A DNA stretch of 64,000 nt from Halorussus caseinilyticus. Lineage in GTDB: Archaea > Halobacteriota > Halobacteria > Halobacteriales > Haladaptataceae. The stretch's first letter is position 1; each line of letters begins with the position of its first letter. Of the stretch, positions 63,194 through 64,000 are shown one piece after another. The stretch covers positions 1,178,001 to 1,242,000 of the forward strand of contig NZ_CP119809.1 of the NCBI RefSeq assembly GCF_029338395.1. Reading direction: 5' to 3'. The notes beneath the pieces are model-generated. The model was not told the origin of the DNA, did no database searches, and saw nothing but the letters and a program-made list of their open reading frames with translations. Made by a program: the position numbers and the translations under genes.

Positions 63194-63547
63194 CTACTCG
63201 CGGTCCAGCGCGTCCGCCAGCACGCGCTCTACGAACTCGCCCTTCTTCGCGGTGTAGGCGTCCCGGTCGTCGGCGTGTCCGTCGGCCAACTCGCGTTTCA
63301 GTTCCTCGTACTCCGCGGCGACTTCGGGGTGGTCACGGAGGTAGTCCCGGAACGCCAGTTTCTCTCGGTAGAGGTCGATGACGGGCTTGGCGGCGAGTCC
63401 TTCGACCGCCGTGCTTCCGATATGCTCGAAGTCGAGGAGTCGCTCACCGGCGACGGACTGCAGTCGCTCGACTTCCGCCTCGTAGTGGCGTCCCCACTCG
63501 GGTCGATACGACCGGATTTCGACCGTTCCGCGCTCTAAGCCGACCAT
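63194..63547 (-). CDS. GrpB/UPF0157-like protein with internal deletion
   Basis: A 117-residue version of a family of about 175. VEIRSYRPEWGRHYEAEVERLQSVAG, FEHIGSTAVEGLAAKPVIDL is the nucleotidyltransferase-like N-part. YREKLAFRDYLRDHPEVAAEYEELKREL is the C-part. The roughly 55 residues that normally lie between PVIDL and YREKL are absent, and the join is in frame. The active-site region is thus probably incomplete. ATG 63547 chosen; a GTG at 63559 directly after the upstream stop is an alternative. Confidence 0.75.
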   Translation of the reverse strand: MVGLERGTVEIRSYRPEWGRHYEAEVERLQSVAGERLLDFEHIGSTAVEGLAAKPVIDLYREKLAFRDYLRDHPEVAAEYEELKRELADGHADDRDAYTAKKGEFVERVLADALDRE

Positions 63548-63559
63548 CGTTTCGGTCAC

Positions 63560-63799
63560 TCAGAACAGCTTTCGCCGCACGTCGTCGGCGGCGAGCGCAC
63601 CCTGCAAGAGCCACGAGGCGGCGGGATGCCGAGGCGCGACACTGGCCGCACCGAGCAGGAGGAACGCGCGGGTTGGCTTCCCGTTTCGGAGCGCGAGCGC
63701 GGCCTGCACGACGAACGACGCGGCGTTGAGCCGGTTCTTCTGGAGTTTCAGGGGCTTGCCGACGAGGACCTTCGCGGCGTCTTTGGGCGTCGGAATCAT
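63560..63799 (-). CDS. Conserved small haloarchaeal protein
   Basis: A 79-residue protein: PTPKDAAKVLVGKPLKLQKNRLNAASFVVQAALAL, ALRNGKPTRAFLLLGAASVAPRHPAASWLLQGALAADD. Amphipathic helices with one moderately hydrophobic stretch. It stands immediately before the GrpB-like gene on the same strand, stop and start nearly touching. Function not known. Confidence 0.6.
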   Translation of the reverse strand: MIPTPKDAAKVLVGKPLKLQKNRLNAASFVVQAALALRNGKPTRAFLLLGAASVAPRHPAASWLLQGALAADDVRRKLF

Positions 63800-64000
63800 A
63801 TCTACTCGGTCGTGACCCGCGAGAATAAGCGTTGGGCCGGTGGCGTCGGGGCGGTGTGTCGGCGAGTTCTCGTCGGTCCGGTTCGTCGTCGGCCCGGACC
63901 CGCCGCGCTTCGCTGGCGGTAAATTCTAAGGCATTTGCTCAAGCTTTTCAATCTCGGGTCCCTAGGTTCCAAAAGTCAATGGATACGGAGTCGCCCACCG
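63800..64000. other. End of window: gap with a possible gene start
   Basis: No complete gene. An ATG at 63979 begins DTESPT and runs off the window. An AT-richer stretch (AATTCTAAGGCATTTGC, CTTTTCAATC) precedes it. Too little to name. Confidence 0.3.

Noticed and set aside
1-64000. CRISPR arrays or insertion sequences
   Set aside because: No regularly spaced direct repeats with unique spacers and no transposase-like motifs were found by eye.

Overview
The window reads as chromosomal DNA of a halophilic archaeon (class Halobacteria). The evidence is high GC, very acidic proteins, Tat leaders on exported proteins, many leaderless genes with a TATA element about 26-30 bases before the start codon, and archaeal marker genes (rpoL, dph2, an archaeal hisF). 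The genus cannot be fixed from sequence alone. No rRNA, tRNA, CRISPR array or transposase was seen.

Layout. 0-22 kb is mostly core: a GH13 alpha-glucosidase, EthD protein, hisF, rpoL, a cytochrome P450, a rhomboid protease fused to a long exported-type tail, a METTL5-like methyltransferase, a Tat lipase, dph2, a YlbF-like protein, a repetitive PRC-barrel protein, an MBL hydrolase, a coiled-coil protein with a downstream membrane histidine kinase, and a HisG-like protein. 22-31 kb is an accessory and decaying stretch. It holds an intact DUF5805-integrase pair, a broken copy of the same pair pointing away from it, frameshifted small membrane genes, an acyl-adenylating enzyme next to a PLP decarboxylase, and two more broken genes. 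31-41 kb has surface-glycan genes and an iron(III) ABC transporter; the transporter and a neighbouring GT75-like gene each carry a DtxR-type iron box. 41-50 kb is the full branched-chain amino acid cluster leuA-ilvB-ilvN-ilvC-x-leuC-leuD-leuB. A possible leader peptide with Val-Ile-Ile-Val and Leu-Pro-Leu-Leu runs precedes ilvB, and leuA carries an apparent frameshift. 50-59 kb holds two paralogous modules of a large CHAT/caspase-like protease with a convergent tiny membrane peptide; the first also has a translationally coupled DUF7504-like gene. 59-64 kb holds small regulators, a PD-(D/E)XK-like protein, an acyl-CoA dehydrogenase and some truncated genes.

Three dispersed intergenic repeat families (called A, B and C here) occur in 2-4 copies each. 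A copies show compensatory changes in a terminal hairpin, B copies lie mainly in divergent promoter regions, and C copies lie between convergent gene ends.

The strongest candidate for an undescribed system is the CHAT protease plus roughly 45-residue membrane peptide module at 50.8-58.5 kb. The second is the ilvB leader peptide with its hairpin. About eight loci carry 1-2 nt frameshifts, so some of the apparent pseudogenes could be indel errors in the sequence.
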